45,250 nucleotides of DNA. Source: a virus. The notes below the pieces were generated by a model. The model had not been told where the DNA came from and did no database searches. It saw only the letters and a program-made list of their open reading frames with translations. Of this stretch, positions 28,176-35,010 are shown piece after piece. Every line of letters starts with the position of its first letter. The stretch's first letter is position 1. The stretch is from the IMG/VR virus record IMGVR_UViG_3300010885_082206, positions 1 through 45,250 of that record; one strand, given 5' to 3'. The position numbers were made by a program, and so were the translations under genes.

Positions 28176-29530
28176 CACAGGTTGGCCGTGTAGGTTTGCA
28201 TGAATTCCTGCACTAGCGTTTGCATGAATTCCTGCACTAGCTCGCCAATGTAGTCCAGTTGCGGATCTGTGATGACCGGGCTGGTGCCCAGGAAGAAGGT
28301 GTGCGTAGTGACGTGTGATGCCACGGGGAAGCGTTCCCGAGCGTTCTCGGCCCAGGGTAGATGGTCATAGGCCGGCTGCAGCATGATGTTGCCTGCGAAA
28401 TAGGGCCGAGTCTGTACACCGTGACTTTCCAACCAATCCACGATGTCGCTGCGCTTAAAGGGCGTGCCAGTACGAAGCGTCAGGGCAAAGGCAAACCAAT
28501 CGGGGTCGCTGTTGGGCTGTCGCACCGGTAGCTGGAAGAATTGCTCATAGGGTTTGAAGATCTGATAGAGCCGACTAAAGTTGTGCCGCCGGCGACGACC
28601 AATCTCCTCGAGTTTGTCCAGCTGTTGCAGGCCCATGCTGGCCTGCAGTTCCATGGGCTTGAGGTTGTAGCCAATCTCATCGTACACGTACTTGTGGTCA
28701 AAGATTTCGTTGGGCATGCTGGGAATCCAGTTACTGAATCTTCGCTTGCAGGTACCACACTTGAGTTTGTTGGCTTCGGGACCAACACAGTAGCAGCCTC
28801 GGCCCCATTCACGGAAACTGCGAACAATGTCTTCAGTGACCTTGTCATTGCAGGCCACGAAGCCGCCCTCGCCCATGGTCATGTGATGCGCCGGATAGAA
28901 ACTGCAGCTTGCCATGACACCAAAACTGCCCAGGGGCTGGCCAGCATAGGTGGATCCCAGGGCATCGCAACAGTCTTCCAGTAGGATAAGATTGTGGCGG
29001 TTCACCAGCTCCATGAGTCGTTCCATGTTGGGTGGATTGCCTAGCACGTGCGCAAAGGTAATGACTCTGATGTTAGGGTCTGCAGCCAGCGCCGCCTCGA
29101 CCTGGTCCAGATCCAGGTTCAGAGTCTCGGGTTCAATGTCTACAAATACAGGTTCGAACCCAACCTGCAGCAGAGGATTTACCGTGGTGGGGAATCCAGC
29201 CACGGGAGTCAGCACGCGGGTACCAGCTGGTAGATTGTGGCCTCGTTTGCTGCGAAGTGCGTTCATCATCAACAGGTTGGCACTGCTGCCGCTGTTGGTG
29301 AGTACGCCGTGCCGCTTGCCCAGCAGGGCCGGAAACTTTTGTTCGAACCGAAGACAGTCCTTGCCCATGACCAACCAGCCTTTGAGCAGGGTCTCGGCTG
29401 CGGCCACGATTTCAGCATCATCAAAATACGGGCCAGCATAGTGTATGGTATCGCCGGGCTGCCAATGTCGTTGCTGTTGCTGCTCCCGAACGTATTCGCC
29501 GACATGCTCTAGTAATTGCTTCAATTCCAT
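28175..29530 (-). CDS. RfbH-like PLP/PMP dehydrase (CDP-4-keto-6-deoxyhexose-3-dehydrase, E1)
   Basis: A 451-residue fold-type I aminotransferase-like enzyme. SFYPAHHMTMGEGG (210-223) has His in place of the Schiff-base Lys, the hallmark of RfbH/ColD/E1, so it works with PMP as a dehydrase, not a transaminase. GCYCVG with LKCGTC (Cys246, 248, 258, 261) fits the [2Fe-2S] cysteines of E1. LLEDCCDALG (183-192) holds the PMP-binding Asp. E1 removes the C-3 hydroxyl of CDP-4-keto-6-deoxyglucose with reductase E3. I see no separate E3 gene in the operon. The C terminus carries an 8-residue duplication (LVQEFMQT x2). Confidence 0.9.
   Translation of the reverse strand: MELKQLLEHVGEYVREQQQQRHWQPGDTIHYAGPYFDDAEIVAAAETLLKGWLVMGKDCLRFEQKFPALLGKRHGVLTNSGSSANLLMMNALRSKRGHNLPAGTRVLTPVAGFPTTVNPLLQVGFEPVFVDIEPETLNLDLDQVEAALAADPNIRVITFAHVLGNPPNMERLMELVNRHNLILLEDCCDALGSTYAGQPLGSFGVMASCSFYPAHHMTMGEGGFVACNDKVTEDIVRSFREWGRGCYCVGPEANKLKCGTCKRRFSNWIPSMPNEIFDHKYVYDEIGYNLKPMELQASMGLQQLDKLEEIGRRRRHNFSRLYQIFKPYEQFFQLPVRQPNSDPDWFAFALTLRTGTPFKRSDIVDWLESHGVQTRPYFAGNIMLQPAYDHLPWAENARERFPVASHVTTHTFFLGTSPVITDPQLDYIGELVQEFMQTLVQEFMQTYTANL
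28194..28241 (-). repeat. 24-bp perfect tandem duplication in the RfbH-like gene
   Basis: Two adjacent identical 24-nt units (28194-28217 and 28218-28241) encode LVQEFMQT twice in frame at the extreme C terminus. A perfect duplication at nucleotide level suggests it is recent. It does not disrupt the frame. Confidence 0.9.
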
Positions 29531-29541
29531 GCTGACTCCGA

Positions 29542-30210
29542 TTAGTAAATGATGTGTGGGCGATACTCTTTGATTAGGTCTAGTCGTTCCCTGGGCTGTG
29601 TACCGGGCCAGTGCACCAGCCAATCGCCGGACTCCCATTGGCCTCGATAGCCATGTACATCGACGTTGTCCGTGTAGTTCCAGGGCGGGACTCGATACAT
29701 GCGATATTCGTAGCTGTTCATGAAATGCTGGGGCTGCAGATCAATAATATCTTCGTAGCGGTCAAAACTGTCCAGCATGTACTGCTGTTCCTTGAACTGG
29801 TGTTGAGCATACTTGGGCATGTTGTCCATGATGTCCTGTAACCAGGCTCGACTCTGTTCACTGTTGCGCACCAGCATGCTGTCACAATTGATAGCAAAGT
29901 TGAAGTCGCCGCTCATGATGATGTGCGCGTCAGGGTCAGCCTGCGCAATCTTGTCCTCGACTCGAGTCTGAAAGTTCATGATCAAACTATCGCTACCGGT
30001 CCACCAGGTCCAGCTAATTTCGGGATTGGCCTCGAACAGATCCAGCATGAACTGGATCTTTTCAAACCCAGGCTCAAATCCATAGAAGTCATCGGTCTTG
30101 GCCCAGGTAGCATAACCATGCTGTTCGGCATACTGCACCTTGTTGTTGTCCCAGGTTTCCTGCGCCAGCTCTTGATACCGCTCGTTGTGCATTGAGGTCA
30201 AAACAATCAT
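29542..30210 (-). CDS. Glycosyltransferase GT34-like
   Basis: A 222-residue protein: YQELAQETWDNNKVQYAEQHGYATW, FEKIQFMLDLFEANPEISWTWWTGSDSLIMN (about residues 49-79) and GDWLVHWPGTQPRERL (about 195-210). This resembles the MNN10/GMA12 family (GT34) with its W-x-D-x-D-like strand; here TGSDSLIMN may be the variant. It would transfer a hexose from a nucleotide sugar. Overlaps the next gene by 4 nt; 11 nt separate it from the RfbH-like gene. Confidence 0.7.
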   Translation of the reverse strand: MIVLTSMHNERYQELAQETWDNNKVQYAEQHGYATWAKTDDFYGFEPGFEKIQFMLDLFEANPEISWTWWTGSDSLIMNFQTRVEDKIAQADPDAHIIMSGDFNFAINCDSMLVRNSEQSRAWLQDIMDNMPKYAQHQFKEQQYMLDSFDRYEDIIDLQPQHFMNSYEYRMYRVPPWNYTDNVDVHGYRGQWESGDWLVHWPGTQPRERLDLIKEYRPHIIY

Positions 30211-31055
30211 GCTATGGCTTCCTTGAGTTCATCGATTTTATTCAACACCTGCTCACCAAAACGTTCCCAGATTGCAGTATCTGCGACGTCGTTGTAGTCG
30301 TATTCATGAAACACGCTGTCAGGTATCTGTGCGCCGGGCGCGTCGGGAGCACGATCCGCGGTGCTGCCACGAGCCTGTTTGACGGTCTTGAAATACTCCC
30401 AGCTCTTGCACTGATAGTGATTGATGCGCATGGGCGCATGCACTGGCTCTACGCTGGCGTTGTGACCGCAGTGCGGAGCAATCAGTCGTCCCTGCAGATC
30501 AAAGGTTCCAAACTCCGTGGTGAACACGTGCGGGTTAGTACCCCGAGCCCAGCCACCCTGACCACGACCTCGCACTATACTCTTCATGTGATGATTCGTG
30601 GAGATGCCCAGATCTCCACGTCTTGTATAGCTGGGCAGGACCAGCTCTGGATCCTGTACATGGCCAGAGCTCCCAAAAGCGCACCAATACACACCCAAAG
30701 CACTGAGTTTCTGATTGCGGTAAAGATCCAGGACTTCACGAATGTTGCCATGTTGTGTTGGAAAGTAGAACTCATCCATGTCAGCAAAAATCAACCAATC
30801 CACCGTAGGCAGCACCTCGGTCAAAGCATGCTGCAACATGGGGTAGTGTACATTGTAACCATCTCGATGATGAATGTCAATGGCCACTCCGGCCTGTTGT
30901 AGCCGCCGATAGATCTCAGCAGTGTCATCGGTGCTCATGTGGTTGTAGATTACGAACCTATCCACCCCCTGCACCAGATAGTAGGCCATCCACTCTAGTA
31001 TATATTTGGCTTCATTGCGTTGCATGCTGGCAACGCAGACGTCATCACGATGCAT
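30207..31055 (-). CDS. Glycosyltransferase GT92/GT2-like
   Basis: A 282-residue protein: CVASMQRNEAKYILEWMAYYL and GVDRFVIYNHMSTDDT, then LIFADMDEFYFPT (DxDEF) near residue 92, and C-terminal INHYQCKSWEYFKTVKQARGS. This series is typical of Glyco_transf_92 or DUF23-type enzymes, with ATG 31055 after AGGAG. ATGA overlap with the GT34-like gene. Acceptor unknown. Confidence 0.78.
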   Translation of the reverse strand: MHRDDVCVASMQRNEAKYILEWMAYYLVQGVDRFVIYNHMSTDDTAEIYRRLQQAGVAIDIHHRDGYNVHYPMLQHALTEVLPTVDWLIFADMDEFYFPTQHGNIREVLDLYRNQKLSALGVYWCAFGSSGHVQDPELVLPSYTRRGDLGISTNHHMKSIVRGRGQGGWARGTNPHVFTTEFGTFDLQGRLIAPHCGHNASVEPVHAPMRINHYQCKSWEYFKTVKQARGSTADRAPDAPGAQIPDSVFHEYDYNDVADTAIWERFGEQVLNKIDELKEAIA

Positions 31056-31064
31056 TATCAACTC

Positions 31065-32051
31065 CTAGGTGGCCCAGACATCCTCCCAGCTACCGGTGAG
31101 CGCGCCCTTGGCGTAGTCGGTAACTCGGTTCTCAAAAAAGTTCCCGTGTACAGGGGCATTGATCATGGATTCTACCCAGGGCAGGGGATTCTTCTTGCGT
31201 TTGAAGATGCCCTTCATGCCCAGCGCAATGAGGCGACGGTCTGCGATGTAGCGAATGTATTCCTTGACCTGGTCCGCAGTCAGATCTCGCATCTCGTAGT
31301 CATTGAAGCTCAGCTCAATGAATCGATCCTCGAGCTCCACCATCTTTTCCGCGATGCTGTAGATCTTGCCCTTGAGCTCGTCGTTCCAGATTTCGGGATT
31401 TTCCTTGATGTAGGTACGGAACAGCTGAATCATGCTTTCGGTGTGCATGGTTTCGTCCACGATGCTCCAGGTCACAATCTGTCCCATGCCCTTCATCAGA
31501 CCGTGCCGGGGAAAGTTCAGCAGCATGATGAACGAACTGAACAGCTGCATGCCCTCGGTGAACGCACTGAATACTGCGATGTGCTCGGCCGTGCTGGCCG
31601 CGGTGCCGTTGCGACTGCTTAGATCCTTGACGAACTCGTGCTTGTCCACCATCTCGGCATATTCCAGGAACTCGTTGTAGGTGCTCTCGGGCATGCCAAT
31701 GGTTTCGATGAGATGACTGTAGGCTGCGATGTGCAGAGCTTCACGCGCCGCGAATCCGGCCAGCATCATGCGAATCTCGGGCTGGGGGAAGTAGGGCAGG
31801 TAGTTCTTGACGTAGCCGCCTGCCACGTCGATGTCGCCCTGCGTGAAGAAGCGAAAGATGTTGGTGAGAAAACGTCGCTCTGGATCTGTGAGGCGCTTCT
31901 TCCAGTCCTTGACATCCTCGGCCATGGGCACTTCGGTGTGCAGCCAGTGCGCCTGCTCGTGTTTGAGCCAGCGTTCATAGGCCCAGGGGTAGCTAAAGGG
32001 CTTGAAATAGTCGCGTTCGTCCCGCAGAGTGAGTTTGGTTTTCTTGATCAT
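31065..32051 (-). CDS. nrdB: Ribonucleotide reductase small subunit
   Basis: A 328-residue class I NrdB. The di-metal ligands and the radical Tyr can be lined up with E. coli: Asp73, Glu104, His107, Tyr111 (in EALHIAAY), Glu166, Glu200 and His203 (DETMH). The short spacing H-x-x-x-Y is retained, so it should be a class Ia/b-type tyrosyl-radical subunit. NrdA is encoded at 35007, separated by unrelated genes. ATGA overlap with the GT4 gene. Confidence 0.95.
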   Translation of the reverse strand: MIKKTKLTLRDERDYFKPFSYPWAYERWLKHEQAHWLHTEVPMAEDVKDWKKRLTDPERRFLTNIFRFFTQGDIDVAGGYVKNYLPYFPQPEIRMMLAGFAAREALHIAAYSHLIETIGMPESTYNEFLEYAEMVDKHEFVKDLSSRNGTAASTAEHIAVFSAFTEGMQLFSSFIMLLNFPRHGLMKGMGQIVTWSIVDETMHTESMIQLFRTYIKENPEIWNDELKGKIYSIAEKMVELEDRFIELSFNDYEMRDLTADQVKEYIRYIADRRLIALGMKGIFKRKKNPLPWVESMINAPVHGNFFENRVTDYAKGALTGSWEDVWAT

Positions 32052-33046
32052 GCCCGAGCCTCGATTAGGTTTTCTTTGAAGATGTTCCAGCAATTTTCCC
32101 AGGTCCAACGCATGCTATGTTGCCGAACCCGACTGCGATCCAGCGTCAGACACTGCTCCACACACTGCGCCAGATCTGAGCCCAGAACACCGGTCTCGGG
32201 CTCCACGACATCGCGTGGACCAGCTACATCATAGGCAGCTACAGGTGTGCCCTGACTCATGGCCTCGATCATGACGATACCAAAGGTATCAGAGCGACTG
32301 GGGAACACGAACACATCGGCCCGAGCGTAATGATCTGCCAGGTCCGAGCCATGCTGAAATCCCGTAAATCTGACGCCGGGGTATTTATGCTCTAGTCGTT
32401 GCCGTTCTGGCCCGTCGCCTACGACGGTGACTCGATATCGGTCCGAGAGTCGGCATACGTCGTCGACGTTCTTTTCTGGGCTAAGTCGACCCACGTAGAG
32501 CAGGCGCGGACGACGACGGTCTCGGCGCCAACGCCGGCTGGCTCGAAGGTGATCTCGATTCACACCCCGAGTCCAGCTGCGAATCTCACCCTGAAATCCA
32601 TGATCCTGTAGCTCCTGCACCATGGTGGGAGTCGTGGTCAGCACTACACCGCTGTGACGATGAAACCAACGCAGATAGGCCCAGGACAGCCAACGCGGCA
32701 CACGATAGATGGTGTGCAGTATATCAGCAAACTTGGTGTGATAACTGGTATTGTAGCGCCAGCGCTGGCGATCTAACCAGAACCTCGCAAAAAGTCCCAG
32801 AGGGCCTTCTGTTGCAATGTGTACATGGTCCGGAGATATTTCCAGTATCTTGGCACCAAGCTGCCGAGGCCAGCTGAGTTTGACTTCAGTATAACCAGGA
32901 GCATCAACATGAGGGAACTGCCGGGGATCAAGATATACAACACGGTACCCAGCGCCAGTAGCCAGCCTTTCCAGGTTTGTAAATGTTGTAACCACGCCAT
33001 TGATTTGGTCCGGTAGGTTGTCAGTGATGATTAAAATGGTCTTCAT
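32048..33046 (-). CDS. GT4-family glycosyltransferase
   Basis: A 332-residue GT-B enzyme. ITDNLPDQINGVVTTFTNLERL matches the G-G-V/N-G-V-x-T loop of the N-terminal domain. HIATEGPLGLFAR, LYVGRLSPEKNVDDV, VTVVGDGPERQRLE, and DVFVFPSRSDTFGIVMIEAMSQG (E-x7-E) form the nucleotide-sugar site of alpha-mannosyltransferase or SQD2-like enzymes. The gene is coupled to the LpxH-like phosphoesterase (ATGA), a pair seen in bacterial genomes for glycolipid synthesis. Confidence 0.9.
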   Translation of the reverse strand: MKTILIITDNLPDQINGVVTTFTNLERLATGAGYRVVYLDPRQFPHVDAPGYTEVKLSWPRQLGAKILEISPDHVHIATEGPLGLFARFWLDRQRWRYNTSYHTKFADILHTIYRVPRWLSWAYLRWFHRHSGVVLTTTPTMVQELQDHGFQGEIRSWTRGVNRDHLRASRRWRRDRRRPRLLYVGRLSPEKNVDDVCRLSDRYRVTVVGDGPERQRLEHKYPGVRFTGFQHGSDLADHYARADVFVFPSRSDTFGIVMIEAMSQGTPVAAYDVAGPRDVVEPETGVLGSDLAQCVEQCLTLDRSRVRQHSMRWTWENCWNIFKENLIEARA

Positions 33047-33786
33047 GCTTGTTCAGTCCAGGTAACGATTTCCCAGCGCCCATCTTGGTGTTCTACCAGT
33101 GCGGTGCAGCTCTCTACCCAGTCGCCGTCGTTCATGTAGACTATGCCGTCCATGTCTTTGATTTCTGCACAGTGAATATGGCCGCAGATTACACCCTGGT
33201 AGCCCTTGCGACGACAGTAGTTGGCCAGATTGAGTTCAAACTGAAATACAAAGTCCACGGCCTTTTTGACTCGGTGCTTGAGGAATCGGCTCAGACTCCA
33301 GTAGCCAAAGCCCAGTCGATGACGCCACCAGTTGAAACGCGTGTTCAGGCACAGCACAAAATCATAGGCCCGGTCCCCGAGCATGCTCAGCCAGGGCGCC
33401 AGACGCGTGATGCCGTCAAACATGTCGCCATGCACCACCAGATAGCGACGCCCATCCACACCAACATGTTCGGCATGATTGGCGAGCTCGATGCGACCAA
33501 AATTCAGGTCATAGGGCAGCAGCAGACGCAGAAATTCATCGTGGTTACCGGCTATGTACACCACGCGGGTACCGCGCCGAGCAAAACTCAAAATCTTGCG
33601 TACTACATTGGTATGACTCTGTTGCCAGCGCCAACGGTTCTGTTGTATACGCCAGGCATCGATGATGTCGCCCACCAGATACAGCGTGTCGCAGGTGTTG
33701 TGCTTGAGGAACTCCAGCAGCTGCTCGGCCTTGCAGTCTCGGGTGCCCAGATGCACGTCGCTAATAAACATGGTTCGATAATGCAT
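33043..33786 (-). CDS. LpxH-like metallophosphoesterase
   Basis: A 247-residue calcineurin-like phosphoesterase. FISDVHLGTRD, LYLVGDIIDAW, YIAGNHDEFLR, LVVHGDMFDG, and GHIHCAEI give the five metal-binding motifs of the UDP-2,3-diacylglucosamine pyrophosphatase branch (COG2908). LpxH makes lipid X in lipid A synthesis, but COG2908 members paired with GT4 enzymes may hydrolyse other diphosphates. Start ATG 33786, 1 nt after the stop of the previous gene. Confidence 0.88.
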   Translation of the reverse strand: MHYRTMFISDVHLGTRDCKAEQLLEFLKHNTCDTLYLVGDIIDAWRIQQNRWRWQQSHTNVVRKILSFARRGTRVVYIAGNHDEFLRLLLPYDLNFGRIELANHAEHVGVDGRRYLVVHGDMFDGITRLAPWLSMLGDRAYDFVLCLNTRFNWWRHRLGFGYWSLSRFLKHRVKKAVDFVFQFELNLANYCRRKGYQGVICGHIHCAEIKDMDGIVYMNDGDWVESCTALVEHQDGRWEIVTWTEQA

Positions 33787-33787
33787 G

Positions 33788-33991
33788 TTAACTATTGTTC
33801 CCAAACTTCAGTGTTAGAAATTTCTTGGCGACTTCGCTACCACCCACCACGCTCATGTACACCAGCAGCATCTCCCAGTGTGTGGCATCGGCATGCTGTA
33901 CAACAACATAGGTCGAGACAGCATAGGCGATGTTGGTCCACATCTTGCTGACGCTGAACTCACCCTGGGGATCGCGGAACAGGCTTTTCAT
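33788..33991 (-). CDS. Small phage membrane protein
   Basis: A 67-residue protein starting MKSLFRDPQGEFSVSKMWTN; the motif FSVSKMWTNIAYAVSTYVVV gives one span (about residues 18-32), a second hydrophobic segment is LLVYMSVVGGSEVAKK. The same beginning is common in T4-like cyanophage proteins of unknown function (holin-like or DUF2644-like). Confidence 0.7.
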   Translation of the reverse strand: MKSLFRDPQGEFSVSKMWTNIAYAVSTYVVVQHADATHWEMLLVYMSVVGGSEVAKKFLTLKFGNNS

Positions 33992-34082
33992 ATTGGGCCA
34001 CGGGTACAGGCAAGGGTTTGTGAGTCATCATCCAACAACAACGACGACGGTTCTGTGCAGCGGTCTGAGGACGTGATTGCAT
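33960..34082 (-). CDS. Possible 40-residue Arg/Pro-rich protein
   Basis: Frame from ATG 34082 (TGATG overlap with the nuclease stop) to TGA 33960: MQSRPQTAAQNRRRCCWMMT followed by a Pro-rich end. It overlaps the next gene by about 30 nt. The junction with the nuclease gene is of the coupled type, but composition and length are weak evidence. Confidence 0.35.
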   Translation of the reverse strand: MQSRPQTAAQNRRRCCWMMTHKPLPVPVAQYEKPVPRSPG

Positions 34083-34498
34083 CATGGGCACCAGCTTTTC
34101 TTGGCTTCACCATGATAAGGGCGTGCCAGCTGTTTGTCAATCAGCATTTTGCTCAGACGTTGACCATCCAGGATGACGTCGCCCAGCACGCGCCCACCAA
34201 ACTTGTCCCAGTCTGCAAGCTCGATCTGCACGGTCTTGGCCGAGGCCACGGCCTTTTTAGTGAACTCTGTGGCCTGCAGCCCGCGCTGGGCTTCGACGTC
34301 GCAATGGGCTCGAGGTGCCTTTTCCGGAGTATCCACGCCCAATACGCGCAGAGCCAGCACGGGCTTGAGCGGGGCCGGCAGGAATGCTGCCTGAAATTCC
34401 ACAGTGTCGCCATCTTTGACTCGAGTCACGGGATAGTCATAGACCTCGGCCTGAGCCAGGGTAGGCAGCAGCAACAGCAGGGGCAGTATTTTCTTCAT
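34082..34498 (-). CDS. Secreted staphylococcal-nuclease-like (TNase) protein
   Basis: A 138-residue protein with signal peptide MKKILPLLLLLPTLAQA followed by E. The SNase fold motifs are VTRVKDGDTVEFQ (about residues 24-36), LRVLGVDTPEKA (Arg and Glu of the active site, about 50-61), and WDKFGGRVLGDVIL (about 96-109). This fold cleaves DNA and RNA at the 5' position of phosphate with Ca2+. Export to the periplasm suggests action on DNA entering from outside, for example competing phage or released host DNA, but this is a hypothesis. Confidence 0.85.
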   Translation of the reverse strand: MKKILPLLLLLPTLAQAEVYDYPVTRVKDGDTVEFQAAFLPAPLKPVLALRVLGVDTPEKAPRAHCDVEAQRGLQATEFTKKAVASAKTVQIELADWDKFGGRVLGDVILDGQRLSKMLIDKQLARPYHGEAKKSWCP

Positions 34499-34500
34499 GG

Positions 34501-35010
34501 TTACCTCGTCCAGTGTCGGTTGAAACGTTCGTAGTAGAACATGAGCTCATGTGTGTTGTTGTCGTAATACTCGGCAACATAGTCACTCTTTACGGCACTG
34601 TGAAGATTTTCGCACAGTGCCACGGTGGTGATCTGGTCGCGACGGAATCCCATGACGTCGGTCAGCACCTCCAGCATCCAGCGCCAGTTGCTGCCCCGTA
34701 TGATGCCGGCTTCCACCAGCACCAGATGGTCATAGATCCTAAAGTCCTGAATCTGCAGTTCCATGCGGCGCCGACAATCCTCGGGATCTTCGTCGGGATA
34801 GGCTACATGCACTGGAATCAGGCTAAGCATGTCGCCGTCCCGACTCCAGGCATGAGCCAGATGCATGGCTACGGTGGCACTGTAGTCTGGGCTGGCCATG
34901 ACCACGGCCGTGGTATTGGGATGAAAGTTTCTGTCATCCACGATGGTGAGCAGCCGCTGAATCAACTCCAGCTCATGCTCTCGTGTAATAAAGTGCAGGG
35001 GCCGCTTCAT
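34501..35010 (-). CDS. PRTase-like conserved phage protein
   Basis: A 169-residue protein, start MKRPLHFITREHELELIQRL (coupled to nrdA, ATGA). TTAVVMASPDYSATVAMHLAHAW (about residues 33-55), HLVLVEAGIIRGSNWRWMLEVL (about 98-119) and ITTVALCENLHSAVKSDYVAEYYD resemble the PRPP-binding loop and hood of type I phosphoribosyltransferases. The VLVEAGIIRGSNW string replaces the usual DD acidic pair, so it may not bind PRPP. Conserved next to nrdA or nrdB in other T4-like phages. Confidence 0.55.
   Translation of the reverse strand: MKRPLHFITREHELELIQRLLTIVDDRNFHPNTTAVVMASPDYSATVAMHLAHAWSRDGDMLSLIPVHVAYPDEDPEDCRRRMELQIQDFRIYDHLVLVEAGIIRGSNWRWMLEVLTDVMGFRRDQITTVALCENLHSAVKSDYVAEYYDNNTHELMFYYERFNRHWTR

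Noticed and set aside
29140-29170. T-loop-like string (GGTTCGAACCC) suggesting a tRNA
   Set aside because: It is inside the RfbH-like coding sequence (residues near FEPVF), with no acceptor stem or anticodon arm around it. No tRNA gene was found in the window.
33049-33951. Long plus-strand open frame (300 codons) opposite the LpxH-like gene
   Set aside because: Antisense shadow of a gene with all five metallophosphoesterase motifs.
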